DNA of 55,828 bases, from positions 1 through 55,828 of the IMG/VR virus record IMGVR_UViG_3300044998_000776, one strand, 5' to 3'. A program made the position numbers and the translations under genes. The stretch's first letter is position 1, and every line of letters starts with the position of its first letter. The DNA is from a virus. The notes under the pieces were generated by a model. It did no database searches, was not told the origin of the DNA, and was given only the letters and a program-made list of their open reading frames with translations. Positions 41,870 to 49,645 of this stretch are shown here, one piece after another.

Positions 41870-42214
41870 ATGCCCGGTAATGAATTCGCTGATCTAAGCT
41901 TTGTTGGATTGGGTGCCTTCGACCTGGTCGGGCCGACTCCCGCTTTGTTCGACGGATTGAATATTCAATCCGTCGGAAGCATCGACATCCGAGAAGGCAG
42001 CACATTGGCCGATTTCGGAGGGTTCGACATCAAAACGCTCCCCGCGACGAGCGTAGCTGTCGCGGCCATGGCGCAGAAATATCGCATGCGTGGCTATCGA
42101 GTCGCGACCAGCCAATACGAGCACTGGGTGACGACCGATCCGACCGCGGCTCCTCCCAGCGGGAATACGCTGGTGGCCATCGTCATCGAGGCTAGATTAC
42201 CCTCTACCGCTTAA
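41870..42214 (+). CDS. Hypothetical small virion-region protein, 114 aa
   Basis: Last plus-strand gene of the structural block, 4 bases after the previous stop. Two short Leu/Asp-rich repeats (ADLSFVGLGAFDL and STLADFGGFDI) in the N-terminal half, then AVAAMAQKYRMRGYRVATSQ and a C-terminal strand LVAIVIEARLP. Beta-rich, no signal peptide. Unknown role. Its last 11 bases overlap the 3' end of the convergent minus-strand gene at 42204; no hairpin terminator is visible in between. Confidence 0.65.
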   Translation: MPGNEFADLSFVGLGAFDLVGPTPALFDGLNIQSVGSIDIREGSTLADFGGFDIKTLPATSVAVAAMAQKYRMRGYRVATSQYEHWVTTDPTAAPPSGNTLVAIVIEARLPSTA

Positions 42215-42368
42215 TTTCGACGATCTCTAATTGAGGCCTAGGCGCTCGTTCGAAGATTTTTCTGAGGGCTTCCTGGCGCATCTTTTCCTTGCGCGCCTTT
42301 TCTTCCGGAGAATCCTCCGGTGGGATAATGATGACGTCATCGCCATTGACCAAATCGATCACGATCAT
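42204..42368 (-). CDS. Hypothetical small protein, 54 aa
   Basis: MIVIDLVNGDDVIIIPPEDS followed by a Glu/Lys/Arg-rich helix (EEKARKEKMRQEALRKIF). ATG 42368 overlaps the stop of the deaminase gene (ATGA), which fixes the start; longer frames in this strand are spurious. Tail-to-tail overlap with the plus-strand gene ending at 42214. Confidence 0.65.
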   Translation of the reverse strand: MIVIDLVNGDDVIIIPPEDSPEEKARKEKMRQEALRKIFERAPRPQLEIVEIKR

Positions 42369-42787
42369 TTGGGCCACTCCTCGCCGCTCAGGCGTTCTAC
42401 TGCATAAGTAGTCTCGTTGACGGTATAATAGGCCCGCTTGATACCGTAGTTGCGAAGCGCTTCGTGACACATGGCACATGGGCAGGAATTTCCCACCTCT
42501 CCGTTGCGCCCCAGTTTGGCGACAAAGATCTTGCAACCCGTCAGGTCCGTCTTGCGACGGACCTGCAGGATCGCATCGACCTCCGCGTGGATCGTCTGCA
42601 CATCAGGATGATGAGCGTAGACCGAGACGAAGGAATTGAGCTTGGGCTTGTTGAAACCGACGGACAGGATCGACCCGCCCGACACGAGAATGGCGCAATG
42701 AAAAGCCGTGAGATCCGTTTTTAGGAGCTCCTCGTGTTCGGCGCGCAGCTTAGCGACGGCCGAAGCCAACAACTTTTCGGCCCTCAA
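42365..42787 (-). CDS. Zinc-dependent cytidine/deoxycytidylate deaminase family protein
   Basis: 140 residues. Zinc site of the deaminase superfamily: VQTIHAEVDAI (His and the proton-shuttling Glu) and SCPCAMCHEAL (two Cys). Probably converts dCMP to dUMP in the phage nucleotide pathway; a tRNA or free-cytidine substrate is possible. The start is TTG 42787 in a TTGA overlap with the RNA ligase stop, so translation is coupled. The ending RLSGEEWPK is reached before the next ATGA overlap. Confidence 0.82.
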   Translation of the reverse strand: MRAEKLLASAVAKLRAEHEELLKTDLTAFHCAILVSGGSILSVGFNKPKLNSFVSVYAHHPDVQTIHAEVDAILQVRRKTDLTGCKIFVAKLGRNGEVGNSCPCAMCHEALRNYGIKRAYYTVNETTYAVERLSGEEWPK

Positions 42788-44031
42788 GGCAACGCCCTCA
42801 TCTGATCGTCCAAGTAATCGAGCGTCTTGGTGCTGATCTTTTCCGACTTGGCCTGCTCGACATAGAACGTCCGGCAGTTCTTCGTTTTGCCGATGAATCG
42901 ATCGAAGAAGTACTTGGTATCGTACTTCAAAACGACGACTTCCGAAGCGAATGCCTTGCGGTCCGACCCCGCGTTGGACTTGGCCGAGTCGTAAACTCGA
43001 TCCATGTTGTCGAAATGGGTCATCAGCTTGACGCGCGTCCTCTCGACCTCGGCCAGAGTCTCCTTGTCGAGGTGAGGCAGCATGTCATCGATCTTCTCAG
43101 CCAGGATGTAGAAGATCATGTTGCGACGCGAAGACAGCAACATGTCTCGAGACTTGGACGCCAGGACGTAGTCCGGATTCTTGATCTTGACGCGATTGAA
43201 ATTCGAATCGCGCAGAACGACGCCCTCAGCCTCCTTGGGAGGCCTATTGTTGACGAACTTGATGATGTCATCGATCGTCGCCAGCGAGTGGGTCTTGGGT
43301 CGCGGGATGATGTCAGCGATGGACGGGACGCTGATACCGAAATGCTGCGTCGGGTCTTCCGACTCTCGTCCCGTCCAGATCGATCGGCAGCCGAGAAGGA
43401 TGATACCTTCCTGGTATTCGACAACGACCTTGTTGACGGTCGAGACGACTTCAAACATCCACGTGTAGTCCGGGCTGAGCATATCGGTCAGCTGCTTGAA
43501 GCTGACACCCGTCGTCGCTTTGACGGCTCGTTCGAAAAGCTTACGAAACGTCAGCTCTCCGTGAGTGACGGAGCCCGAAGAGATAGGAACGTCAGCATCC
43601 GCGACGGAACGCGTCGCGACGCACCATTCCTTGGTAACGTCGTCCAGATAGACGATGATGAGCGTGCCATCGACCTTTTCCTCGATACGCAGATCGACGT
43701 CCTTGAGGTCGACCGCGACAGGGACAGTGGGATCGCCGTAGTTGTAGAATCGATTGAACGGATACGCGACGACCTTGGACTTGCCGAAGATCTGAGAAGC
43801 GTAATTGGGATCGTCGGACAAGACGCGCGGCGTCAGCGGCCGAATGATGAGGCCGCGGCACTGATTGACGATCGTCCCGGGCTTCGAAGCCGTCTGATCG
43901 TAATTGAGAGACAGCTTCGTGCCATTCGTCGACAACCTAGCGGAGACTCCGTATTCTCGCTCGAGATCCTCGAGCGAGTGAGTCTCCAGGTATTCCTGGA
44001 CGGCGAGCTTGAAAACCTGCTTAGATCCCAT
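42784..44031 (-). CDS. rnlA: RNA ligase, T4 Rnl1-like
   Basis: 415 residues. Nucleotidyl-transferase motif I RIEEKVDGTLIIVY with the adenylated Lys at about residue 119, preceded by NQCRGLIIRP; motif IIIa-like WMFEVVSTVNKVVVEY, motif IV EAEGVVLRDSNFNRV and motif V VKIKNPDYVLAS. Rnl1 joins 5'-phosphate and 3'-hydroxyl RNA ends and repairs tRNAs cut by host anticodon nucleases. Here it belongs to a cluster with a Pol-beta-fold nucleotidyltransferase (46033) and Thg1-like enzyme (52015). A polynucleotide kinase-phosphatase is not seen in the window. Start ATG 44031. Confidence 0.9.
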   Translation of the reverse strand: MGSKQVFKLAVQEYLETHSLEDLEREYGVSARLSTNGTKLSLNYDQTASKPGTIVNQCRGLIIRPLTPRVLSDDPNYASQIFGKSKVVAYPFNRFYNYGDPTVPVAVDLKDVDLRIEEKVDGTLIIVYLDDVTKEWCVATRSVADADVPISSGSVTHGELTFRKLFERAVKATTGVSFKQLTDMLSPDYTWMFEVVSTVNKVVVEYQEGIILLGCRSIWTGRESEDPTQHFGISVPSIADIIPRPKTHSLATIDDIIKFVNNRPPKEAEGVVLRDSNFNRVKIKNPDYVLASKSRDMLLSSRRNMIFYILAEKIDDMLPHLDKETLAEVERTRVKLMTHFDNMDRVYDSAKSNAGSDRKAFASEVVVLKYDTKYFFDRFIGKTKNCRTFYVEQAKSEKISTKTLDYLDDQMRALP

Positions 44032-44066
44032 GGCACCATCTTATCACAGGTGCCGGATCGATTACA

Positions 44067-44891
44067 TCAGCCGCAGGATCGAGGTTCCGACATGTACTTG
44101 CGATGCGCCGGGCAGTTCCAACGAGCGCAGAACGAATTGACATCTCGTCGGGTGACGCAGCGCGTGCCCTTGTCCTCGGGGTGCATGATGCTGGCATTGC
44201 TCTCGAAGTCGTGCCTGAGCCCCAGCACGTGACCAAATTCGTGCGCGAGCACCTCGGTGAATTCGGCGGCGCTGTTGAGTCGATCGGCCACCAGCATGAT
44301 GGCTTTTCTGTGGCAAGCGTTGGTAGTGTGACCCTGCAGCGTCGCGTGACCGTTGCTCGATAGAGCCTTCTCGATCTGCTGCACGATCGGGCTGTCGCTG
44401 GTAAAGCGCATGATGAGAACAGCGTTGGTGCAACCTTCCGACTGGCTCCAGAAGGGAGCTCGGGGATCGAAGGCGTTCCACTTGCTGTGGGGATCGACCC
44501 ACGTATCTTCCTCGCCCTCCTCGGGCTCGGGCACTCCGCTCGCCGACCTCTCCTGATCGAGAATCATACGCTGCATGATCCCATTTTCGAACGCCTCACG
44601 TCCCGGGTTATCCGAGATCTCCATCTTCAAAACGTCAGAAAGGGGATTCGTCCACATTCGAATCCCCTTGGCAATCAATTCTTTTTCGGGTCCGCTGAAC
44701 TCGGGATCGATGAGTACTCTTCCCTTGATGATGGGTTCGACTTGCACAGTCTGCTGGGTCTTGCCTGTCTCAGCAGGTTTTGCTGAGGGATGGCAACCGT
44801 TACACGTACTGACGAGAGCCACCGGGAAGATAAGAAACAAACTGGCCTTCGTCAGTGTGCGAAGGACGGATCCGAAAAACGTTGAAGCCAT
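44067..44891 (-). CDS. Exported metzincin-type zinc metalloprotease
   Basis: 274 residues. N-terminal hydrophobic signal (LFLIFPVALVSTCNGC) with cysteines at its end, possibly a lipoprotein. Catalytic motif VLAHEFGHVLGLRHD (H-E-x2-H-x2-G-x2-H) followed by the Met-turn SNASIMHP identifies a matrixin-like metzincin. Cysteine-rich C-terminus (RCVTRRDVNSFCARWNCPAH) fits an exported, disulphide-bonded protein. It would act in the periplasm or outside the cell. GTG 44900 is an alternative start. Rare in phages; it may assist lysis, peptidoglycan or surface-protein removal, or superinfection exclusion, all speculative. Confidence 0.82.
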   Translation of the reverse strand: MASTFFGSVLRTLTKASLFLIFPVALVSTCNGCHPSAKPAETGKTQQTVQVEPIIKGRVLIDPEFSGPEKELIAKGIRMWTNPLSDVLKMEISDNPGREAFENGIMQRMILDQERSASGVPEPEEGEEDTWVDPHSKWNAFDPRAPFWSQSEGCTNAVLIMRFTSDSPIVQQIEKALSSNGHATLQGHTTNACHRKAIMLVADRLNSAAEFTEVLAHEFGHVLGLRHDFESNASIMHPEDKGTRCVTRRDVNSFCARWNCPAHRKYMSEPRSCG

Positions 44892-44935
44892 GTGATGCAC
44901 CTACTTCCTATAATAATGGCTTCGTGACCCGTCAA

Positions 44936-45187
44936 TTACAGTTTATTTAGAGAGCCTACATACCATTTGCTGATAGTCGACACTTGGCTTATGTCCATGT
45001 TGTAAGAACCCTCAGGGAAGATAATCTTGAGAGTCGTACCCTCATTCTTGACAAAGCGATCGACCACGACCCCGCAAGATACTCGTTGGCGCAGCTTTCG
45101 ATGAGCCGCGACGCCGGCTAATTGCCTGAGAGTCGATGTATTCTTCGGACAAGGTGTGAAGACGACCAAGTCACCAAGCTCAATCAT
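44936..45187 (-). CDS. Hypothetical small protein, 83 aa
   Basis: MIELGDLVVFTPCPKNTSTL opening and alternating hydrophobic strands (SCGVVVDRFVKNEGTTLKII) suggest an SH3-like small beta-barrel, similar in style to several other genes of this cluster (45603, 48335, 50281). No catalytic motif. Function unknown. Confidence 0.65.
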   Translation of the reverse strand: MIELGDLVVFTPCPKNTSTLRQLAGVAAHRKLRQRVSCGVVVDRFVKNEGTTLKIIFPEGSYNMDISQVSTISKWYVGSLNKL

Positions 45188-45236
45188 AATATGATCCTAT
45201 CCTGATCGGAATGGTCAATACACGAACTTTCAACTT

Positions 45237-45542
45237 TCAATTCAGAGTGAAAGCCGATTCCAAGGCCATAATCGTATTGACCATATCCTGTTCGAACTGC
45301 TCGCGGTCGTCCGGATCGATTTTGTAGAGCTTCTTGATGTGCTCCTTGTAGGAGAGGACGGTTTGTCGCAACCTCTTGACGAAGAGGTAAGCATTTTCCT
45401 CTCCGATCACGTCCTTCCACTTTTCTTTGACGGCCTCGCCCTTGAGCTCGCTGTTACCTTGCCACAGGGTCGCCATCTTCTTGAGATCCGCATCGTTAAA
45501 AACGGCGGCGCTGACGTTAGGTGCCTTGAAAAGGTTCGCCAT
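45237..45542 (-). CDS. Hypothetical helical protein, 101 aa
   Basis: All-helical, charged: ADLKKMATLWQGN, KGEAVKEKWKDVIGEENAYL, LSYKEHIKKLYKIDP. Strong Shine-Dalgarno (gaggag) 7 bases before ATG 45542. Not recognised. Separate from its neighbours by about 50 bases on each side, so it may have its own promoter. Confidence 0.7.
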   Translation of the reverse strand: MANLFKAPNVSAAVFNDADLKKMATLWQGNSELKGEAVKEKWKDVIGEENAYLFVKRLRQTVLSYKEHIKKLYKIDPDDREQFEQDMVNTIMALESAFTLN

Positions 45543-45602
45543 GTCTTTCTCCTCAATTAAACAAGGTAATCATAAGTACCGTACGTTGTTAGGCCCGAAA
45601 GA

Positions 45603-45923
45603 TCATTTGTGTGTTTCCTTCCAAGAGAAGGAGACCCTTCGCAGTCTAGACTGCTCGACGACGGTCATCTTAGGATGAAAATAGACGAGCCAAGTCCTTT
45701 CTGATTTCCGGACGAGGGCATTCGGAAAGATTTCGATAGCGACGCCGATCGAGCCCTCGGGAATGGGCAGACTCCGAGTAGCGTCGGACGTCTTGACATC
45801 TCTGGGATGCTTTTCGATGACAATGACTCGTCCGGAGTAATAGCTGGATTTGTCGTTGATCATCACCAGGCAACCCGGATAGATGCTGTTGCTGATCGGC
45901 AATTCGACGTTTGACATCGTCAT
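45603..45923 (-). CDS. Hypothetical SH3-like small protein, 106 aa
   Basis: Begins MTMSNVELPISNSIYPGC and contains CLVMINDKSSYYSGRVIVIE and GSIGVAIEIFPNALVRKSER, a beta-barrel-like pattern shared with other genes of the cluster. Start ATG 45923 overlaps the TGA of the small membrane frame upstream (ATGA). Function unknown. Confidence 0.65.
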   Translation of the reverse strand: MTMSNVELPISNSIYPGCLVMINDKSSYYSGRVIVIEKHPRDVKTSDATRSLPIPEGSIGVAIEIFPNALVRKSERTWLVYFHPKMTVVEQSRLRRVSFSWKETHK

Positions 45924-46036
45924 CTCGAAAATATGAGAGCCATTCCCAAAGGGGTCGTCAGCAGGATCGTACCGATGAGGATGACATAGATCAGAAACCA
46001 CCAGATCGATTTGACGAAAAGGGAATCTTCTCTCAG
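45920..46036 (-). CDS. Small single-span membrane protein, 38 aa, probable CTG start
   Basis: Encodes LREDSLFVKSIWWFLIYVIL followed by IGTILLTTPLGMALIFSR, one clear transmembrane helix. There is no ATG, GTG or TTG in a sensible place; the frame can begin at CTG 46036 in a CTGA overlap with the upstream stop, parallel to the TTGA and GTGA overlaps seen elsewhere in the window. It ends in an ATGA overlap with the next gene, which supports real translation. Confidence 0.45.
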   Translation of the reverse strand: MREDSLFVKSIWWFLIYVILIGTILLTTPLGMALIFSR

Positions 46037-47193
46037 GGATGACTCTTGAACCCAGGAATCAGATGCTTCTTCATTCCAAGGCCATAGACATCCTCTCCTC
46101 GAGCCAACCTCTCTTTGATGAGAGCCTTCTCGGCGAGCATCTTTCTCTGGCTTTCCTTCCACGACTCCACTCTCGCTTTCGTCACCTTGGGATCCCAGAT
46201 CCGCCTCATCTCGTTGGTCTTGACGAGCAGATCGCGCGCCGTCATGTCATTGATGACACCCGTCGCCATACACAGGGAAAGCATGAAGATGACGACTTCC
46301 TCCGGAAAGTTGTGACCCACGGCTCCCAAAGTGTTGATGATGTGAACGGCGTAGTTTTGCTGGGTAAAGATGATCTTCTCCCCGCCCGAGCGCACATTCT
46401 GCCAGCCGTAGGCCTTTCTTCGAGAGGGCTCAGGATCGAAAGGCAGCGCCTCCATCGTACGAGCCATGTCGGCCATGATCCGATCGTGCGTGATGCCCGT
46501 ATGAGCGATGCGCTCGTAACCGTACTTCTGGATGTACTTCTGGATGCGATAGAAGCTGAGCGGAGAGTCCCAGACGAGCACGTTGAGTGTATTGCTGCGC
46601 TCGTTCTGCAGCCATCCGCGCGCTCGAAGAGTCCTCATCTTGCCGTTTTCCCGAAAGAATCCGATCATCGAGTTGAGGATATCAAAACGAGCCAGTGTGG
46701 TGGGCAGATCGCCGAAGGCGCACTTGATGAGCTGGAAAGGCAGAGTCTTGCCCTTCTGATCGATCTCGCCTGCCGTCACGTTGACAGCGAAGATGCCACG
46801 ACGATCGTCGTTGATCGTCTCTTTTCGATTTTGAGCGTCAGTTTGCAGGCTCAGCTGGACTCGACCCCCGCGATCCAGCAGGTCCCTGAAGGCTGTCTGA
46901 TACGCTGCGTCATTTGGGAAGAAGAGATCGCAATCACCAAACTGCCTATAGGCGTTGGCATCGACTTCGTCGTAACCGCCCATGTGATCGATGGTCTCCG
47001 TCACGTAACGAGGACATCCACCTGCCACGAAGCCGCCCGCATCGAGCGCGCACTCCACGATCTTTCTTTCGACCGGTCTCAGGCTTTCGAGGAATCGATC
47101 GGCGCAGCCGTCGTCGACTGTTTCGAATTCGATGGGCTTGATGGGACGAGAATCGATGAAAGTCTGCAGGTTATTTTCGGAGTTCGTGGTCAT
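46033..47193 (-). CDS. Pol-beta-fold nucleotidyltransferase (CCA-adding/poly(A) polymerase-like head)
   Basis: 386 residues. At about residues 45-85: FVAGGCPRYVTETIDHM followed by FGDCDLFFPND give the G-G-x2-R and D-x-D metal-binding motifs of the tRNA nucleotidyltransferase/poly(A) polymerase superfamily. The C-terminal half is helical and Arg/Lys-rich. With RNA ligase and Thg1-like enzyme nearby, repair of tRNA 3' ends is a reasonable inference, but other NTP transfers are possible. Start ATG 47193 (MTTNSENN) overlaps the upstream gene by 23 bases; longer in-frame extensions overlap more and are less likely. Confidence 0.75.
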   Translation of the reverse strand: MTTNSENNLQTFIDSRPIKPIEFETVDDGCADRFLESLRPVERKIVECALDAGGFVAGGCPRYVTETIDHMGGYDEVDANAYRQFGDCDLFFPNDAAYQTAFRDLLDRGGRVQLSLQTDAQNRKETINDDRRGIFAVNVTAGEIDQKGKTLPFQLIKCAFGDLPTTLARFDILNSMIGFFRENGKMRTLRARGWLQNERSNTLNVLVWDSPLSFYRIQKYIQKYGYERIAHTGITHDRIMADMARTMEALPFDPEPSRRKAYGWQNVRSGGEKIIFTQQNYAVHIINTLGAVGHNFPEEVVIFMLSLCMATGVINDMTARDLLVKTNEMRRIWDPKVTKARVESWKESQRKMLAEKALIKERLARGEDVYGLGMKKHLIPGFKSHP

Positions 47194-47482
47194 TCTGAAC
47201 CTCTGGACAAGAGACGGGTTCCGACTCGTCGTCGGACCATCTTGCTTCGGCGTAAAGGAAAAAGGAGAACATTCGATTGAGATGATCAGCGTCCCAGGCG
47301 GCTCCAGTGAGGAGCCAAAACTTGCCATCGACGCGAAAGATGAGCTTACGATAATCGATCTTGATACCTTTGCGCTCTTCCCAGCCTTCCTCCCGGTCGA
47401 CGATCTCGTAGCCGTCGGGCGGAGTGAGCGAAAAGATTTCCCAGGCTGTGCGTCGATCGAGGGCGAGAAAATTGAGATGCAT
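47171..47482 (-). CDS. Hypothetical protein, 103 aa
   Basis: MHLNFLALDRRTAWEIFSLT opening, aromatic-rich middle (KFWLLTGAAWDADHLNRMFS) and an acidic C-terminal. Start overlaps upstream stop as TAATG. No recognised domain. Confidence 0.65.
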   Translation of the reverse strand: MHLNFLALDRRTAWEIFSLTPPDGYEIVDREEGWEERKGIKIDYRKLIFRVDGKFWLLTGAAWDADHLNRMFSFFLYAEARWSDDESEPVSCPEVQNDHELRK

Positions 47483-47949
47483 TATCGTTTGAGGGCCTTG
47501 ACGAATTTGACTTCACGATCGGCACGAAGCAGAGCCGACAACTTGAAAGGCTTGATAGCCTGACCGTCTTTGGCCCGCTTGTGTGCTTTTTGCAATTCAG
47601 GACCCAAGAATAAGAAGATAGCTTTGAGTCTCGGCTTGTTAGCCTCGATCTGGCTTTGTTCGACTCGGGTCCCTGCGTTGAAAGCTCCGATGCGCTCCAC
47701 ATCGGACAACAGCGCCGCGTAGCGTGCCAAGATGTCCTTGTCCTTGGAACGATCATTGGCGATCTCCGGATTTTTAAGATCATTGACGATGCTGCCCACC
47801 GCCGGTATCTTAGAGACACGATCTTCGAAAGCCTTGTCCCATTCTTCGTCTCGCTCGCTTGCAGTCAAAGCTTTTCCGTCGATCTGACGAAGATCTTCGT
47901 CGGACGTCGCAGCTAATTTGTCTTTAGCGATGGGAGCTATGAATGCCAT
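47482..47949 (-). CDS. Hypothetical helical protein, 155 aa
   Basis: Soluble, helical, charged. DEDLRQIDGKALTASERDEE and KPRLKAIFLFLGPELQKAHK are its most distinct parts; basic C-terminus REVKFVKALKR. Start ATG overlaps the upstream stop (TAATG), stop overlaps the downstream start. Function unknown. Confidence 0.68.
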   Translation of the reverse strand: MAFIAPIAKDKLAATSDEDLRQIDGKALTASERDEEWDKAFEDRVSKIPAVGSIVNDLKNPEIANDRSKDKDILARYAALLSDVERIGAFNAGTRVEQSQIEANKPRLKAIFLFLGPELQKAHKRAKDGQAIKPFKLSALLRADREVKFVKALKR

Positions 47950-48134
47950 TACCTGATCTTACTAAATGATTCGGGATCTCTCAACTGTTCATTGAATATT
48001 CTGATACCGTTTTTTTCGATCGTCCAAAGCACGATGTATTGATCGGATTCGGGCAAATAGAGGAGCACGATCCCGTAGCAATATGTGCGGGATAATACTA
48101 GATCTCCGACGAGAGCCTTAGCGACAGACACCAT
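47949..48134 (-). CDS. Hypothetical small protein, 61 aa
   Basis: MVSVAKALVGDLVLSRTYCY, then GIVLLYLPESDQYIVLWTIE: a compact beta-barrel-like pattern as in neighbouring small genes. ATG 48134 lies just inside the 3' end of the exported-protein gene (overlap 17 bases). Longer upstream frame is spurious. Confidence 0.6.
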   Translation of the reverse strand: MVSVAKALVGDLVLSRTYCYGIVLLYLPESDQYIVLWTIEKNGIRIFNEQLRDPESFSKIR

Positions 48135-48351
48135 CCCACTTTCTCGATTCTCCGCAACCCAAGTAGGACATGTTGGTCGCAAAGACGCCTTGAGCCCTGG
48201 GCCAATTGTGATCGATCTCCCACGATTTGTTGGCGGCGGCGCAAGCGATCTGCCGAGCCTCGTTGAGGCGACACACGTCCTGAGCTTCGGACGGTCGACC
48301 ATTCATGAGAATCAGGATCGAAACAAATGTGATGCTAGCTAATCTTTTCAT
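48118..48351 (-). CDS. Exported small cysteine protein, 77 aa
   Basis: Signal peptide MKRLASITFVSILILMNGRP followed by SEAQ and a mature part with four cysteines (DVCRLNEARQIACAAANKSW, YLGCGESRKWDGVCR), likely two disulphides in the periplasm. No family recognised. Exported phage proteins of this size often block superinfection or alter the envelope, which is only a guess here. Overlaps both neighbours. Confidence 0.7.
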   Translation of the reverse strand: MKRLASITFVSILILMNGRPSEAQDVCRLNEARQIACAAANKSWEIDHNWPRAQGVFATNMSYLGCGESRKWDGVCR

Positions 48352-48580
48352 CGTACTTGAGCGGCAGATATCCGGCGGGATCATCCATGTCGTCTTTGAG
48401 CAATTCAGGATACCGCAAGAAAGCGGGACTCAGCATTCTGTATTCTGGGTTAGCAAAATAGAGCGTCCCAAAATAGGCGCCCGGATACTTCGGATCGGAC
48501 CAAGATCTGACGATCGTGATCACACCCCATTCACCAGAATGCCTATTGAATATTAGATCTCCGATGTTAAAGGGATTCAT
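48335..48580 (-). CDS. Hypothetical SH3-like protein, 81 aa
   Basis: MNPFNIGDLIFNRHSGEWGV, ITIVRSWSDPKYPGAYFGTL, then PAFLRYPELLKDD: again the small beta-barrel pattern of this cluster. Terminates in TAG (48335-48337). Reading through that TAG would run more than 200 bases across the exported-protein gene in another frame, so here UAG must normally be a stop. Confidence 0.65.
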   Translation of the reverse strand: MNPFNIGDLIFNRHSGEWGVITIVRSWSDPKYPGAYFGTLYFANPEYRMLSPAFLRYPELLKDDMDDPAGYLPLKYDEKIS

Positions 48581-48839
48581 TTGGTGCCCACTGATTTCCA
48601 TGTCGAACAAATTTAGTTCGGGCGGCGCGGCTCTTGCACTCCATATGAGCAGTCTCAGATTCGATTCTTTTCCATGCCTTTTCCGAAGCAGGACAGTAAT
48701 TGTAAGTAATTGCCTTGTCGCAGCTGGGACATCGACGTGAAAAGGGACGTTTCTTATAAGAGCGATGATTCGTCATTTCAACGCCATTATCGATTATCTG
48801 ATAAGCGTGTTGATAAGTCAAACGTTTCTTAAACGACAT
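48567..48839 (-). CDS. Hypothetical zinc-knuckle-like protein, 90 aa
   Basis: Basic N-terminus MSFKKRLTYQHAYQIIDNG, then PFSRRCPSCDKAITYNYCP and HMECKSRAA, giving a C-x2-C plus further Cys that could bind zinc. The start lies inside the end of the HNH-like remnant (overlap 22 bases); MTNHRSYKK (internal ATG) is an alternative. Function unknown. Confidence 0.6.
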   Translation of the reverse strand: MSFKKRLTYQHAYQIIDNGVEMTNHRSYKKRPFSRRCPSCDKAITYNYCPASEKAWKRIESETAHMECKSRAARTKFVRHGNQWAPNESL

Positions 48840-49187
48840 TGAACTCGCAAGTGTTCAACTTTTTCTAAAATCGATTCATTACTTTCGTGAATCAATTCAG
48901 AAAGTTCGTAACTGATTTTGAGTTCATTTTGATGAACTTCGCTTAAGCGACGCCGAATGAAACTTCGTTTCATCGTTGAACGATTTAAAACACTCAGCAG
49001 CTGCCAGCAAATTATATTCATTACACGCCGGCATAATAAGACTTCGAAAGTTTCCAATATCAAGTAGAGCAAACATGGCGATCGCAGGAAACACGTGTTC
49101 TTCGCACGTTGCATTCTCGCCACAATAAGCACATTTCAACCCAATGATACGATCGTACAGGTGTTGAACAGCTTGTCGATAATCCAT
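48818..49187 (-). pseudogene. HNH-endonuclease-like gene with frameshift
   Basis: N-part: LKCAYCGENATCEEHVFPAI and FRSLIMPACNEYNLLAAAEC give C-x2-C, E-H-V and A-C-N motifs of HNH nucleases. The frame breaks at a triplet A run on the plus strand (48960-48962); shifting one base continues as RRRLSEVHQNELKISYELSE to a stop at 48818, completing a typical length. The break sits among three perfect inverted repeats (48922-48973). Could be a HEG remnant or a host-take-over nuclease. Frameshift may be a sequencing error or a regulated one. Confidence 0.6.
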
Positions 49188-49217
49188 TCGATTTTGTCAC
49201 AACTCAAACCCTCTAAA

Positions 49218-49433
49218 TCATTTAGAAGGCAAGATGGGTTGATCCTTGGCTTGCTTGTCCAGAATATTCTGGGCCCAGATCTGGGGGCTCTGGACGAACT
49301 CCTGGTACTCGGTCCAACTCATTTGGAGATACTGGTGCAGCGATTTGCCCGTTTCCGGGCCATTGTGCCAGGTCTTGATCCAGTCGTCCATCGTGTCCAA
49401 CAGGCTCTTGACTTGCTCGGGATTCGCTTTCAT
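49218..49433 (-). CDS. Hypothetical small protein, 71 aa
   Basis: Helical, Trp/Gln-rich: EQVKSLLDTMDDWIKTWHNG, LQMSWTEYQEFVQSPQIWAQ, basic end PILPSK. Start ATG overlaps the upstream stop as ATGA. Unknown function. Confidence 0.62.
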   Translation of the reverse strand: MKANPEQVKSLLDTMDDWIKTWHNGPETGKSLHQYLQMSWTEYQEFVQSPQIWAQNILDKQAKDQPILPSK

Positions 49434-49627
49434 CTTCTTTCATCCGCTTTCTCCGAAGCGCCTGAGGGTACGATGGACCAGCATCTTTGCTCGCCGGCGG
49501 CGTCGGCCTGACACTTGCGACGAAAGATCACCTTCGTCGCTTCGACTTCTGTTTTTGATTCTTCGATGACTCGAGGTTCTTGGTATGTACCTGACACGCA
49601 GGTCCACTCCTTGACGAAGTAACCCAT
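49430..49627 (-). CDS. Hypothetical small protein, 65 aa
   Basis: MGYFVKEWTCVSGTYQEPRV, then KVIFRRKCQADAAGEQRCWS: three cysteines, beta-rich and soluble. Coupled to the next gene by ATGA. Upstream, the neighbouring gene's TGA lies only 3 bases before this ATG if that gene's TAG is read through. Unknown function. Confidence 0.62.
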   Translation of the reverse strand: MGYFVKEWTCVSGTYQEPRVIEESKTEVEATKVIFRRKCQADAAGEQRCWSIVPSGASEKADERR

Positions 49628-49645
49628 AGCTCACCTATCGTCGGC

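Noticed and set aside
43015-44232. 405-codon plus-strand open frame
   Set aside because: Arg/Asp-rich nonsense composition, antisense to a clear RNA ligase and the protease; a shadow of codon bias.
46039-47280. 413-codon plus-strand open frame
   Set aside because: Antisense to the nucleotidyltransferase gene, no family features.
48118-48337. UAG as a sense codon throughout the genome
   Set aside because: The TAG at 48335 would lead to more than 200 bases of read-through across another gene, and TAG at 11782 into tRNA genes, so UAG is at least partly a stop.
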